A stretch of DNA of 64,000 nucleotides from RGDT01 sp964630925 (GTDB lineage: Bacteria; Planctomycetota; Planctomycetia; Gemmatales; Gemmataceae), in the NCBI GenBank assembly GCA_964630925.1, contig CAZVZK010000041.1:1-64000 (forward strand). Direction: 5' to 3'. How positions within the stretch are numbered: position 1 is the stretch's first letter; every line of letters begins with the position of its first letter. This document shows positions 1 to 9,326 of the stretch, piece by piece. The notes beneath the pieces were generated by a model. That model was not told where the DNA came from, ran no database searches, and was given only the letters and a program-made list of their open reading frames with translations. Both the position numbers and the translations under genes were made by a program.

Positions 1-176
<176 letters not shown>

Positions 177-272
177 AAGGATTGACCTGGCCCCAGCCGC
201 GCGAGCGGCCGGCCAACAATGATCGAACGTCATCACGCTTTGACTCTCTCCCTCTACCGAATGTCAAACTTC

Positions 273-312
273 AGCCCCGCCGGCCCCTCAAGGCCGGCGG
301 GGCTTGTTGTTT
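273..312 (+). terminator. Intrinsic terminator of the 16S rRNA transcript
   Basis: A perfect 13-bp GC-rich stem, AGCCCCGCCGGCC (273-285) with GGCCGGCGGGGCT (292-304), has a 6-nt loop and is followed by TTGTTGTTTT. It lies between the 16S end and pyrE and would end the rRNA transcript here. Confidence 0.85.
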
Positions 313-375
313 TCCCGACAACCCCGCCCCTCGCGACCACCCCACCCTGGACCCCGCCTGCCCCGAGGCCCCGCC

Positions 376-930
376 ATGCTCCCCTTTGACCGCGAGCGAC
401 TCCTCGCCCTCCTCCTCTCCCGCGCCGTCTTCACCGGGAAGTTCACCCTCGCCTCCGGCAAGGAGAGCCACTTCTACATCAACTCCAAGAAGATACTCTT
501 CCACTCCGAGGGCATCTCCCTCCTCGCCGACGCCCTCTGGGCGCAGCTCCAGGATCTCGACATCCAGGCCGTCGGCGGCCTCGAGGTCGGGGCCATCCCC
601 CTGACCGCCGCCATCGCCTGCCGCGCCCACCAGGCCGGCCGCCAGCTCGAGGGCTTCTTCGTCCGCAAGCAGCCCAAGGGCCACGGATCGCAGGAGCGCA
701 TCGAGGGCGTGCTGCCGCCGGGCGCCCGCGTCGCCATCGTCGATGACGTGCTGACCACCGGCGGATCCGCCCTCCAGGCCGTCCAGGAGGTCGAACGCGC
801 CGGGGCGACGGTCGTCGCCGTCACCTGCATCGTGGACCGTGAGGAGGGCGCCCGTGAGGTCTTCTCCCCGAAATACCTGTACCGGCCCTTGTTCACCCTG
901 ACGGACCTGGGCATCCGCAAGACGGCGTGA
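376..930 (+). CDS. pyrE: Orotate phosphoribosyltransferase
   Basis: 184 aa, the normal size for PyrE. It converts orotate and PRPP to orotidine 5'-monophosphate in de novo pyrimidine synthesis, in the cytoplasm. The PRPP-binding motif VAIVDDVLTTGGS is intact near residue 120. The N-terminal part has the expected FTLASGKESHFYINSKK stretch and the hydrophobic GGLEVGAIPLTAA core. The ATG at 376 (MLPFDRERL) is chosen because the 24 upstream in-frame codons are proline-rich and run into the rRNA terminator. It stands alone after the 16S terminator; no other pyr gene is present. Confidence 0.93.
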   Translation: MLPFDRERLLALLLSRAVFTGKFTLASGKESHFYINSKKILFHSEGISLLADALWAQLQDLDIQAVGGLEVGAIPLTAAIACRAHQAGRQLEGFFVRKQPKGHGSQERIEGVLPPGARVAIVDDVLTTGGSALQAVQEVERAGATVVAVTCIVDREEGAREVFSPKYLYRPLFTLTDLGIRKTA

Positions 931-1190
931 GGCAGCCACGCGGCCCGCCCGATGGGGCCGGTGTCCGCGACGCGGTTTTGGATTGGCGCCATGTGGCGAG
1001 GATGGGTGCCGGAAGGCCCGAGGAGGTGGGGCGGTTGTGGCGGGCTCCTCCACTCCCCACGGCATCACCGCGAGGCCACGCTGGGTGTCCGGTAGGGGCG
1101 CGGTAGCCGTTCACCCGACCTGTCGAGTTAGACAAAATGAGACGTGGAGGGCGGCCACGCCACGGGCGTTGGCGGTCTGACCACCGGCCC

Positions 1191-1290
1191 TGCAATGCAA
1201 ATCCCGCCGGGGATTTGCATTTCACGGGGGTGCCTTGGGGGGTGCAATGCAATGCAATCCGCACCACCCGGCCATCCCACCTGTCTCCTT
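1191..1290 (+). repeat. Dispersed hairpin repeat, family 1, copy 1
   Basis: It contains a perfect 12-bp stem, AATGCAAATCCC (1194-1205) with GGGATTTGCATT (1210-1221). The 3' arm can instead pair with AATGCAA at 1246-1252 across a G-rich loop, so two mutually exclusive hairpins are possible. The flank GCAATCCGCACCACCCGGCC recurs in inverted form near 12635-12660 and, more weakly, at 30340-30363. Confidence 0.65.
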
Positions 1291-1407
1291 CCGTCTCATT
1301 CCCACACCCGCCTCGTCGGTTACGGGGCGCGGTGCCGCCGTCCGGCCAGCGGGTCACCCCACGCCTGATGAGGGGCGGGCAAGGTGGCCATCCACGTTCG
1401 CACGGTT

Positions 1408-1530
1408 GGCACCCTTGGTCGGCACCCTTGAGCTGGCGGGGCGTCATCGTCATCGATATGACGGCGCTGGCGGCGATCCCGAGGGCCTCGCGGGCACCCT
1501 TGGCTTTCTTGGCACCCTTGGCACCCTTAT
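1408..1530. repeat. Interspersed GGCACCCTT direct repeats
   Basis: GGCACCCTT occurs five times between 1408 and 1530, three of them nearly adjacent at the right end. No gene is seen here; the repeats sit downstream of tatD on its transcribed side. Confidence 0.5.
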
Positions 1531-1649
1531 CGCACCTGGCGGTGTGCGACACGCCCGGCACCTCCTCGCCACTTTGGTGGTGTGGGCCGAAGCCGCCGGG
1601 GCCGCGCACCGCGGCCGCCCTTCCACCACGGGGGCCACCCCTCTGTCCC

Positions 1650-2426
1650 TCAAGGCAGCTTGAACAGCGTCCGTGCGTTCGCCGTCGTCCTGGCCGCCAT
1701 CGCCTCTGGCGTCAGCCCGTGCAGGCCGGCCAGGCAGGCGTTCGTGTGGACGACGTGCGCCGGCTCGTTGCGCCGCCCTCGCACCGGCTCCGGAGACAGG
1801 TACGGGCTATCCGTCTCCACCAGGAGCCTGTCGGGCGGCACCGTCGCGGCCATCTCACGCACGTCCGCCGCCTTCTTGTAGGTGAGCATGCCCGCCAGCG
1901 AGACGTGCAGGCCCATCGCCACCGCCTCGGCCGCCCCGGCGACGCTGCCCGTGAACGAGTGCAGCACCGCGCGGATCGGCCCGTGTCGCCGGAATCGCTC
2001 CTTCAGGAGCCGCAACACGTCCTCCTCGGCGTCGCGGCAGTGGATCACCACGCACAGGTCGAGCGTTCGCCCCAGCTCCAGGTGCCGTCGGAACGACTCC
2101 TCCTGCACGGCGAACGGCGTGCGGTCCCGGTAACGGTCGAGGCCCGTCTCGCCGATGCCGCGGACACGCGGGTGCGCCGCCAGCCGCTCGATCTCCTCCC
2201 AGTCACCCGGAGACGCCGCCCCGGCCTCGTTGGGGTGGATGCCGACTGTCGCGAACACCAGCGGCGACGCCTCGGCCAGACGGATCACCGCCCGGCTCGA
2301 CTCGGCGGTGGTCCCCACCGCGATGACGCGCTCCAGCCCGGCGGCGACGGCGCGGGCCAGCACCTCGTCGCGGCCGCCGTCGAAGCGGCCGTCGTCGAGG
2401 TGGGCGTGCGTGTCGATCAGGGCCAT
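1650..2426 (-). CDS. tatD: TatD family metal-dependent deoxyribonuclease
   Basis: 258 aa, full length for the family. Metal-binding and catalytic motifs are in order: DTHAHLDD at the N-terminus (HxH), GETGLDR in the middle, IHCRDAEED, and VETDSPYLSPEP near the C-terminus. TatD proteins are amidohydrolase-fold nucleases with two metal ions, acting in the cytoplasm in DNA repair or turnover. It is the last gene of the nuo operon: its ATG follows the preceding stop codon by one base, so it is probably co-transcribed with nuoHJKLMN, although no functional link to respiration is known. Confidence 0.92.
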   Translation of the reverse strand: MALIDTHAHLDDGRFDGGRDEVLARAVAAGLERVIAVGTTAESSRAVIRLAEASPLVFATVGIHPNEAGAASPGDWEEIERLAAHPRVRGIGETGLDRYRDRTPFAVQEESFRRHLELGRTLDLCVVIHCRDAEEDVLRLLKERFRRHGPIRAVLHSFTGSVAGAAEAVAMGLHVSLAGMLTYKKAADVREMAATVPPDRLLVETDSPYLSPEPVRGRRNEPAHVVHTNACLAGLHGLTPEAMAARTTANARTLFKLP

Positions 2427-2427
2427 G

Positions 2428-2862
2428 TCAGGCCGCCGCCGGCCGCCCGGCCAGCGTCTCCAGCCGGGCGAGCGCCTGCCGTTTCGCCTCGGCCAGGTCC
2501 GCGGCCACCTTGCGGGCGTCGGCGTCGGGGATGCCCTTCAGCTCGGCCTCCAGGGCCGCCAGCGAATTCTTCTCGGAGGCGATCAGCCGCGGCAGCCACC
2601 AATCGATCGCCAGGAAGTTGCAGTAGGTGAAGTACGTCGGGTACGAGCCCATCCTGGGCGGGGTGACGCGGCGTTTCGCCAGGAAGGCGCCGACGGCGGC
2701 CACCGCATCGCCGACCAGGGCCGACGCCTCGCGCAGGGCGGCGACGGCCGGCTCGCGGGCGGCCGTTGACCAGGGGAACGAGTCGGTGGTGTAGGCCAGC
2801 AGCGAGCGGCTCTCGCGGCGGACGATGGTGGCGAGGGCCTGTGTGGATTTCTCGTCGAGCAT
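2428..2862 (-). CDS. Hypothetical protein downstream of nuoN
   Basis: 144 aa, soluble, no signal peptide. The ATG is chosen because it overlaps the nuoN stop codon as TGATG, a sign of translational coupling; a longer in-frame reading would lie antisense-like inside nuoN. The middle has an aromatic patch, GSYPTYFTYCNFLAIDWWLP, and the C-terminal third is a charged helix. I do not recognise a family. Its place between nuoN and tatD suggests a respiratory accessory role, but that is only inference from the operon. Confidence 0.75.
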   Translation of the reverse strand: MLDEKSTQALATIVRRESRSLLAYTTDSFPWSTAAREPAVAALREASALVGDAVAAVGAFLAKRRVTPPRMGSYPTYFTYCNFLAIDWWLPRLIASEKNSLAALEAELKGIPDADARKVAADLAEAKRQALARLETLAGRPAAA

Positions 2863-4652
2863 CACTCCGCCCCCTTGCCGACGCCGCCCTTGCCCTTCGC
2901 CTTCCCCTTGCCGCCGGCCTTGCCGCCCGCCTTGCCGCCGTCGCCCTTGGGGAACATGCCCGGGCCGTCTTTCCCCTTCGGCTCCACCTGTGGGGCGTCG
3001 TCCTTGCCGGGCGCCGTGCGGAAGCGGGCGGCGGTCTTGCGGCTGGCGGTGTCGAGCGGCCCCCACAGGACGCCCAGCGCCAGCGTCGCGACGGCCATGA
3101 TCGAGGCGTAGGCCGTCGCCGGGATCGGCTCACGCAGGGGCGGCGGCTCGCCGCCCTCCACGTCCTCCGTCCGCCGGTCGATGATCATGACCTTCAGCAC
3201 CTTCAGGTAGTACACCGCGCTGATGACGGTGTTCAGGCCGGCGACGGCGAGAAGGCCGATGAGGGTCGCCCCCAGGCCGGGCTGGTTATCGAGGTAGAAC
3301 GCCTGGCCCTGCACCCACAGGGCGCGGAAGACCATGAACTTGGCGATGAACCCCACCAGCGGCGGGATGCCCAGCAGCGACAGGAGGAAGAACGCCAGGG
3401 TGATGACCATGACCGGCGAACGCCGCACCAGGCCGCGGAAGTCGGCCAGGTCCTCGCTGCCGGTCTGGTTGCGGAGGAAGGCGACGACGGCGAAGGCGCC
3501 GAGGTTCATGAAGAGGTAGGCCACGAGGTAGAACGCCACCGACTCCGTCCCCAGGCGGGACAGGGCGCACAGGCCCATCATCATGTAGCCGGCGTGGGCG
3601 ATGGTCGAGTACGCCAGGAGGCGTTTGAGGTTGGTCTGGCCGTAGGCCGCCAGGTTGCCGAATGTGGCGGTCAACGCCGCCAGGAACGCCAGCGCCGGGA
3701 TGATGTAGCCGACGAGGCGCTTCCAACGCTCGACGCCGGCGGCGTCATCGGCGGCGACCAGCGGGTCAAGGCCGCCCAGGATGAGCGTGAAGCGGGCGAG
3801 CATGGCCAGGGCCGCCGCCTTGCTGGCGACCGACAGGAAGCCGGCGACCTCCGCGGCCGCCCCCTCGAACACGTCGGGGCACCAGAAGTGGAACGGCACG
3901 GCCGCCAGCTTGAACGCGATCCCGATGAGGATGAACAGCGAGCCGAGGACCAGGATCGGATCGACGGCCTGCCCCGGCGACGCCAGGGAGTGCGCCATGC
4001 CGAGCGCCACGTCCGGGAGGTAGCCCGTGCCGAAATGGCCGGCCAGCAGGCTGATGCCGTACAGCATCACGCCGGAGGCGCCGCCGCCGTAGACGACGTA
4101 CTTGAGGGCCGCCTCGGACGCCTGGCGCTTGCCCTTGAGGAATCCGGCCAGGGCGTAACTCGGCAGCGACGCCATCTCGACGGCGATGAACACCATGAGG
4201 AGGTGCGTGGCGGAGGCCATCAGCACCATGCCGAGGGTGCTGCCCAGGAGCAGGACGTAGAAGTCGGCGGAGTCCTCGGCGTCGGGGATGCCGGTGACGA
4301 GCGAGAGCCACATGACGAGGGCGGCGAAGGAGTAGAGGAACATCCGCAGGTAGACGGTGAGGTGGTCGTTGACGAGCAGGCCGCCGAACAGGGCCTCCTT
4401 CTCGCCGGGGCGGAGGGGGTCGAGGAGGTAGCCCTTGCCGGACATGACGTCGGGGACGCCGGCCCACTGGCCGACGCTCCAGGCGAGGGACAGCAGGGTC
4501 AGGATGATGGCGAGGGGGCCGACGTGCGACTTCCCCGAGCCGGGGAACAGGCGCAGGACGAGCATCAGGACGATGGTGAGGCAGGCGAGCAGCTCGGGGG
4601 CGAAGCCGAGCAGGCTCTTGATCTGTTCCCCGGTGTTGATGGACGGAAGCAC
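2862..4652 (-). CDS. nuoN: NADH-quinone oxidoreductase subunit N
   Basis: 596 aa multi-spanning membrane protein with a GTG start. It is one of the three antiporter-like, proton-pumping subunits of complex I. The conserved core is clear: MVFIAVEMASLPSYALAGF, FKLAAVPFHFWCPDVFEGA and TNLKRLLAYSTIAHAGYM, matching the key Glu and Lys positions of the family. It is about 110 residues longer than usual. The extra length is mostly a hydrophilic C-terminal tail from about residue 530 that ends in Lys/Gly repeats (KAGGKAGGKGKAKGKGG). Its stop overlaps the next gene. Confidence 0.95.
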   Translation of the reverse strand: MLPSINTGEQIKSLLGFAPELLACLTIVLMLVLRLFPGSGKSHVGPLAIILTLLSLAWSVGQWAGVPDVMSGKGYLLDPLRPGEKEALFGGLLVNDHLTVYLRMFLYSFAALVMWLSLVTGIPDAEDSADFYVLLLGSTLGMVLMASATHLLMVFIAVEMASLPSYALAGFLKGKRQASEAALKYVVYGGGASGVMLYGISLLAGHFGTGYLPDVALGMAHSLASPGQAVDPILVLGSLFILIGIAFKLAAVPFHFWCPDVFEGAAAEVAGFLSVASKAAALAMLARFTLILGGLDPLVAADDAAGVERWKRLVGYIIPALAFLAALTATFGNLAAYGQTNLKRLLAYSTIAHAGYMMMGLCALSRLGTESVAFYLVAYLFMNLGAFAVVAFLRNQTGSEDLADFRGLVRRSPVMVITLAFFLLSLLGIPPLVGFIAKFMVFRALWVQGQAFYLDNQPGLGATLIGLLAVAGLNTVISAVYYLKVLKVMIIDRRTEDVEGGEPPPLREPIPATAYASIMAVATLALGVLWGPLDTASRKTAARFRTAPGKDDAPQVEPKGKDGPGMFPKGDGGKAGGKAGGKGKAKGKGGVGKGAE

Positions 4653-4665
4653 GGCAGAGCCCCTC

Positions 4666-6543
4666 TCAGCGGAACCGGACCAGGGAATCGACCAGGAGAG
4701 CCACGGCCGGCTCCATCCACGACAGCACGAGGTCGGGCCTCACGCCCAGCAGGACGGAGAAGATGACGATGGGCACGATGCACGCCAGCTCCTCGAAGGT
4801 GATGTCCTTGTAGTTCTTGTACTGCGGGTTCGTGCCCATGTAGACGCGCTGGATCGTCCACAGGATGTACGCCGCCGTCAGCACCACGGTGGCGGCGCTC
4901 AGCACGGCCATCGTCACGCCCACCCACTGGTGGCCGCCGGGGGCGAACGTCCACACGGACATGACCACCATGACCTCGCCGATGAACCCGCACATCCCCG
5001 GCAGGCCCATGGCGGCGAAGAAGATGATGGCGCTGATCCCGCCGTACAGGGGCATCGGCTCGTAGAGGCCCCTGAAGTTGTCGAGGTTGCGGTGGTGGGC
5101 CCGCTCGTAGATGACGCCGACGCAGAAGAACATGCCGGCCGAGGTGATGCCGTGGGCGATCATCTGGAACATCGCCCCGTTCATGCCCAGGCTCCACGAC
5201 TTGGCGTAGTCGGCGGACGACCACACCGCGATGCCCAGGATGACGTAGCCCATGTGGCTCACCGACGAGTAGGCGACCAGCTTCTTGAAGTCGGTCTGCG
5301 CCATCGCCGCGAACGCGCCGTAGACGATGTTGATCACGCCGAAGACCGCCAGCCACGTCGCGAGGTGCTCGGCGGCCCAGGGGCACACCGGGTACGCGAT
5401 GCGGAGGATGCCGTAGCCGCCGAGCTTGAGGAGGATGCCGGCGAGGATCATCGAGATGGGGGTGGGGGCCTCGACGTGGGCGTCGGGCAGCCAGGTGTGG
5501 AAGGGGAAGACCGGCACCTTGATGGCGAAGCCGATGAACAGGAAGAGGAACATCGTGAGCTGGAAGGCGGGCGTGAAGAACCACTGGGCGTCGAAGCGGG
5601 CCTTGGCCGCCTGCTGCGCCGTTGTGTCGCCCTTCTTGCGGGCCTCGATCAGCGCGGGCGTGTTGACCTTGGTGATGTCGCGGCCGTTGCCCATGTACTC
5701 CAGGGCCGCCCTGCCCGCGCGGGCGAGGACGACGAGGTCGAAGGTGTTATAGGGCGTCTGGGCGGCGGCCTGGGCCTCGGTCATGCCCGGGCGCTCGTCC
5801 TGGTACGCCTTGCGGGCGTCGGCCAGGGGCTTGGGGTCGGCGAAGTCGCGGAGGTCGGTGAAGTAGAAGCCGATCAGGGCGATCAGGATGAACACCGAGC
5901 CGAGCAGGGTGTACAGGAAGAACTTAATGGCGGCGTACTCGCGGCGCGGCCCGCCCCACACGCCGATGAGGAAGTACATCGGGAGGAGCATGACCTCCCA
6001 GAAGATGTAGAAGAGGAAGAAGTCGAGCGCGAGGAACGTGCCCAGCACGCCCGTCTCAAGCACGAGGAACAGGATGCAGTAGCCGCGAACGAACCGCTCC
6101 GGCGACTCGTAGCGTTTGATGTTGAATGACGCGATCATCGACAGGAAGAACAGGCCGGTCGTCAGCAGGACCATGGCCATGCTGATGCCGTCGATGCCGA
6201 GGTAGTAGTCGATGTTGAATCGGGGGATCCAGGGGGTGCGGCTGACCCAGTCATGATTGAGCGGCGTCGTGGCGGCGGCGTCGTCCACCGCCCTGGCGCG
6301 GGCGTCGAGACCCTGGCTGGCCCACACGGAGGCGTTGGCCTTGCCGGCCACGGCGGGGTCCACCACGCCCCCCTTGAAGTTGATGAAGACGGCGATGCTG
6401 ATGCCCATCGTGACGGCGGTGCCGACGAGGGTCCACCACAGCATCCCCTTCTCCGCGCCGCGCGGGAAGAAGATCAGGCCCAGGGCGAAGACGCACGGGG
6501 CGAAGATCAGCGCGGTCATCCACCAGAAATCGTACTCGACCAT
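4666..6543 (-). CDS. nuoM: NADH-quinone oxidoreductase subunit M
   Basis: 625 aa antiporter-like subunit of the complex I membrane arm; NuoM is usually near 500 aa. The core motifs FWEVMLLPMYFLIGVWG (about residue 181-197), KVPVFPFHTWLPDAHVEAP and TDFKKLVAYSSVSHMGYV are present, including the channel Glu and Lys residues. A hydrophilic insertion of about 90 residues (roughly 232-320, rich in Ala, Asp, Lys and Arg) separates two transmembrane helices, and a shorter extra segment sits at about 66-100. It lies 13 bases upstream of nuoN in the same operon. Confidence 0.95.
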   Translation of the reverse strand: MVEYDFWWMTALIFAPCVFALGLIFFPRGAEKGMLWWTLVGTAVTMGISIAVFINFKGGVVDPAVAGKANASVWASQGLDARARAVDDAAATTPLNHDWVSRTPWIPRFNIDYYLGIDGISMAMVLLTTGLFFLSMIASFNIKRYESPERFVRGYCILFLVLETGVLGTFLALDFFLFYIFWEVMLLPMYFLIGVWGGPRREYAAIKFFLYTLLGSVFILIALIGFYFTDLRDFADPKPLADARKAYQDERPGMTEAQAAAQTPYNTFDLVVLARAGRAALEYMGNGRDITKVNTPALIEARKKGDTTAQQAAKARFDAQWFFTPAFQLTMFLFLFIGFAIKVPVFPFHTWLPDAHVEAPTPISMILAGILLKLGGYGILRIAYPVCPWAAEHLATWLAVFGVINIVYGAFAAMAQTDFKKLVAYSSVSHMGYVILGIAVWSSADYAKSWSLGMNGAMFQMIAHGITSAGMFFCVGVIYERAHHRNLDNFRGLYEPMPLYGGISAIIFFAAMGLPGMCGFIGEVMVVMSVWTFAPGGHQWVGVTMAVLSAATVVLTAAYILWTIQRVYMGTNPQYKNYKDITFEELACIVPIVIFSVLLGVRPDLVLSWMEPAVALLVDSLVRFR

Positions 6544-6585
6544 TGGGAGAATCCCTTGTCGTCTCGATGATGAGCCCGCCGCACG

Positions 6586-9321
6586 TCAGCCAGGGTTGGG
6601 GGGCGACACGAACCAGATCAGCAGCACGAACAGACCCACCGCCGCCAGGGCGAGGAACAGGATGTAGCTCCGCAGGAAGCCCGTCTGCACCGCCCGCAGC
6701 GAGTAGCCCACGCCGCGGGTCACGACGGCGATGAGGTTCACGATCCAGTCCACGAACCACTTGTCCACCGCGCCGTGCGCCTTGCTGACGGCGATGGCGC
6801 CGCGGGCCGTGCCGTGGATGGCCCCGTCCAGGCACGTGAGGTCGAACCAGCGGAACGCCCGGGCCACGACCATCGCCGGACGCACGATCAGCACGCTATA
6901 CGCCTCGTCGAAGTACCACTTGTGGACGAGGAAGTCGTACACCGCCGGGAACTGCTCGCGTGCCTCGTCGGGGTTCAGGACGTTGAAGTAGTACGTCAAC
7001 AGCGCGAACGTCAGGCCGATGCCCACCAGGAGCAGCGCCAGCATCCCCGCCGCGTCGTGGTAGTGGTGCGCCCAGTGCCGCTCGCTCACCTTGTCGGGCT
7101 TGGCCGCCTCCGTCGGGAACTCCTCGTGGTGGTCATGCACCGCCCCGAAGTCGGCCATCACGGACACGGGCTGCGCCGAGTGGATGGCGTGTTCGAGGTA
7201 GCTGCTCGTCGCGTCCCAGGGACGATGGCTCCACGCCACGGTGACGCTCAGGACGGCCAGGATGACCAGCGGGACGGTCATCTGCCACGGCGACTCGTGG
7301 GCGTGGTCGTGGACGTGGTGGTCGCGCGGCTTGCCGGTGAACGTCATGAACCACATGCGGAACATGTAGAACGTCGTGATCCCCGCCGTCATCAGCGGCA
7401 GGATGAAAAGCAGGGCGTGGTGCGGGTGGACGTGGGCGTACCCCGCGGCCTGCGCCAGGATGGCGTCCTTGCTGTACCAGCCCGAGAAGAGAGGGATGCC
7501 GGCGATGGCCAGCACGCCCATGAGCATCGTCAGCGCCGTGATGCGCATCTTGTCGAACAGGCCGCCCATCTTCGTCATCTCCTGCTCGTGGTGGCAGCCG
7601 TGGATGACGGAGCCGGAGCCGAGGAAGAGGAGGGCCTTGAAGACGGCGTGGGTGATGAGGTGGAACAGGCCGGCCACCCAGCCGCCGATGCCCAGGGCGA
7701 GCATCATGTAGCCGAGCTGCGAGACGGTGGAGTACGCCAGCACCTTCTTGATGTCGGTGGCCACCAAGGCGATGGTGGCGGCGACGAAGAGTGTGATGGC
7801 GCCGATGTAGGCGATGGTGACCAGCACCTCGGGCGTGAACAGGGGGAAGCACCTGCCCACCAGGTAGACGCCCGCGGCGACCATCGTGGCCGCGTGGATG
7901 AGTGCGGAGACGGGCGTCGGACCCTCCATCGCGTCGGGGAGCCAGACCTGGAGCGGGAACTGCGCCGACTTGCCCATGCAGCCGAGGAAGATGCCCAGGC
8001 CGGCGGCCACGAGCATCCAGTACGGCATGGCGCCGTGCTCCTCCGGCATGCGGTCGCTGCCGCCGACCTTGACCTTGCTGCCCTTGGCGAGGCTGTCGAA
8101 GTGCGTCTTCAGGACGGCCAGCTCGTACGTGATGCGAGCCTTCTCGGCGTCCGTGGTGGCGGCGGCGAGCTGCTTCTGGAGGGCCGCCTTCTTCTTCTCG
8201 TCGCCCTCCTCGCCGAGCGGCTTCGACGGGAACAGAAGTGCGACGCTGCCCTCGGCCCCGCCGACGCGGACGGTGGGGGTCTTGGCCTCGGGCATGTACT
8301 CGCCGCGGACGATGCGTCCGGCGAAGGGGCCGGCGTTGTGGTGGGCGTCCTCGAGCGGGTGGCGGACCTGGGCGAACATCTTGTCGAAGTTGAGCGTGCC
8401 GAGGTAGCCCCAGCAGATCAGCAGGCCGATGATGAAGCCGGCGTCGCCGATGCGGTTGGTGATGAACGCCTTGTTGGCGGCGTTGCTGGCCGACTGCCGC
8501 TCGAAGTAGAAGCCGATCAGCAGGAACGAGCAGATGCCGACCAGCTCCCAGGACACGAAGACCTGGAAGAGGTTGTCGGCGAGGACGAGGTTGAGCATCG
8601 AGAAGCAGAACAGCGACAGGTACATGAAGAACCGCGCGTAGCGTCCGCGGCGGTGCAGGTGCCCTTCGGCGGTGTGGACGTGGTGGTCCTCGGCGTCCTC
8701 GGCCGGCAGCTCCTCGCCCATGTACGCCGACGAGAACAGGTGGATGAGCGTGGCGACGAACGTGACCATGCAGAACATCAGCACGGAGAGGCTGTCGAGC
8801 TTGTACCCGATCTCGGCGAACGAGCCGCGGTCCGGGTCATGCGTGCCGGTGTTGCTGAGCTGGAAGACCTTGTAGATCCGGCCCTCCCAACGATCCGCCT
8901 TCGTCCTGGCCCACTCCTTCTCGACGGCGTGCTCGGCCTCCTCGGCCTTCCTGAGCTGGAACGTGTAGGACTCGGCCTTCTTCTCGTCCTTCGCCTTCTC
9001 GGCCGCCGCCAGATCGGCCTTGAGGTGCTGCACCTCGTGCTCGGCGTGGTGCTTGCTGGCGTGGTAGTGGTCGATGTCGGCCCAGTACAGGTAGCCGCCC
9101 GTGAAACTGCACACGGCGGCCAGGCCGATGGCGCCGATGGCGAGGTAGGCGGCGCCCTTGCTGGCCTGCTCGCCGGAGAGGGCGTTCTGCACGTCCTCCC
9201 AGTCGTAGCGGCGGGCCAACGCCCAGACGCCGCTGGCGATGAGGATGACGAGGAACGACGCCAGCGGCAGGAGCGTGGCGACGACGAAGAAGTACGCCGG
9301 GGTCTTGAGGAGATAATCCAT
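6586..9321 (-). CDS. nuoL: NADH-quinone oxidoreductase subunit L, strongly enlarged
   Basis: 911 aa, whereas NuoL is usually about 610-680 aa. The antiporter core is intact: FVSWELVGICSFLLIGFYF, AQFPLQVWLPDAMEGPTPVSA and TDIKKVLAYSTVSQLGYMM. Added segments are a Lys/Glu-rich, probably coiled-coil insertion at about residues 86-150, a hydrophilic insertion at about 315-430, and His-rich stretches (HVHDHAHE; VHDHHEEF) nearer the C-terminus. In complex I, NuoL is the distal proton-pumping subunit and carries the lateral helix. The insertions are in frame with matching codon use, so they are not frameshift artefacts. Confidence 0.95.
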   Translation of the reverse strand: MDYLLKTPAYFFVVATLLPLASFLVILIASGVWALARRYDWEDVQNALSGEQASKGAAYLAIGAIGLAAVCSFTGGYLYWADIDHYHASKHHAEHEVQHLKADLAAAEKAKDEKKAESYTFQLRKAEEAEHAVEKEWARTKADRWEGRIYKVFQLSNTGTHDPDRGSFAEIGYKLDSLSVLMFCMVTFVATLIHLFSSAYMGEELPAEDAEDHHVHTAEGHLHRRGRYARFFMYLSLFCFSMLNLVLADNLFQVFVSWELVGICSFLLIGFYFERQSASNAANKAFITNRIGDAGFIIGLLICWGYLGTLNFDKMFAQVRHPLEDAHHNAGPFAGRIVRGEYMPEAKTPTVRVGGAEGSVALLFPSKPLGEEGDEKKKAALQKQLAAATTDAEKARITYELAVLKTHFDSLAKGSKVKVGGSDRMPEEHGAMPYWMLVAAGLGIFLGCMGKSAQFPLQVWLPDAMEGPTPVSALIHAATMVAAGVYLVGRCFPLFTPEVLVTIAYIGAITLFVAATIALVATDIKKVLAYSTVSQLGYMMLALGIGGWVAGLFHLITHAVFKALLFLGSGSVIHGCHHEQEMTKMGGLFDKMRITALTMLMGVLAIAGIPLFSGWYSKDAILAQAAGYAHVHPHHALLFILPLMTAGITTFYMFRMWFMTFTGKPRDHHVHDHAHESPWQMTVPLVILAVLSVTVAWSHRPWDATSSYLEHAIHSAQPVSVMADFGAVHDHHEEFPTEAAKPDKVSERHWAHHYHDAAGMLALLLVGIGLTFALLTYYFNVLNPDEAREQFPAVYDFLVHKWYFDEAYSVLIVRPAMVVARAFRWFDLTCLDGAIHGTARGAIAVSKAHGAVDKWFVDWIVNLIAVVTRGVGYSLRAVQTGFLRSYILFLALAAVGLFVLLIWFVSPPNPG

Positions 9322-9326
9322 GAGGG

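Larger units (their letters stand above)
931..1649. other. Intergenic region of about 720 bases without a supported gene
   Basis: Open frames here on both strands lack recognisable domains and conserved starts. The stretch holds a dispersed hairpin repeat near 1191-1290 and a cluster of GGCACCCTT repeats at 1408-1530. It lies between the ends of pyrE (plus) and tatD (minus), so it is a convergent intergenic space. Confidence 0.6.

Noticed and set aside
177..375. Internal transcribed spacer leading to 23S rRNA or tRNAs
   Set aside because: No tRNA cloverleaf or 23S start is found; a strong terminator and pyrE follow.
1408..1530. GGCACCCTT repeats as a CRISPR or iteron origin
   Set aside because: Spacing is irregular, spacers are not of equal size, and no replication or cas gene is near.
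1137..2630. 497-codon open frame on the plus strand
   Set aside because: It runs antisense through tatD; the translation is a low-complexity Arg/Pro/Ala mix without domains, while the opposite strand encodes a complete TatD.
2766..4766. 666-codon open frame on the plus strand
   Set aside because: Antisense shadow of nuoN; the long stop-free frame follows from high GC at third codon positions.
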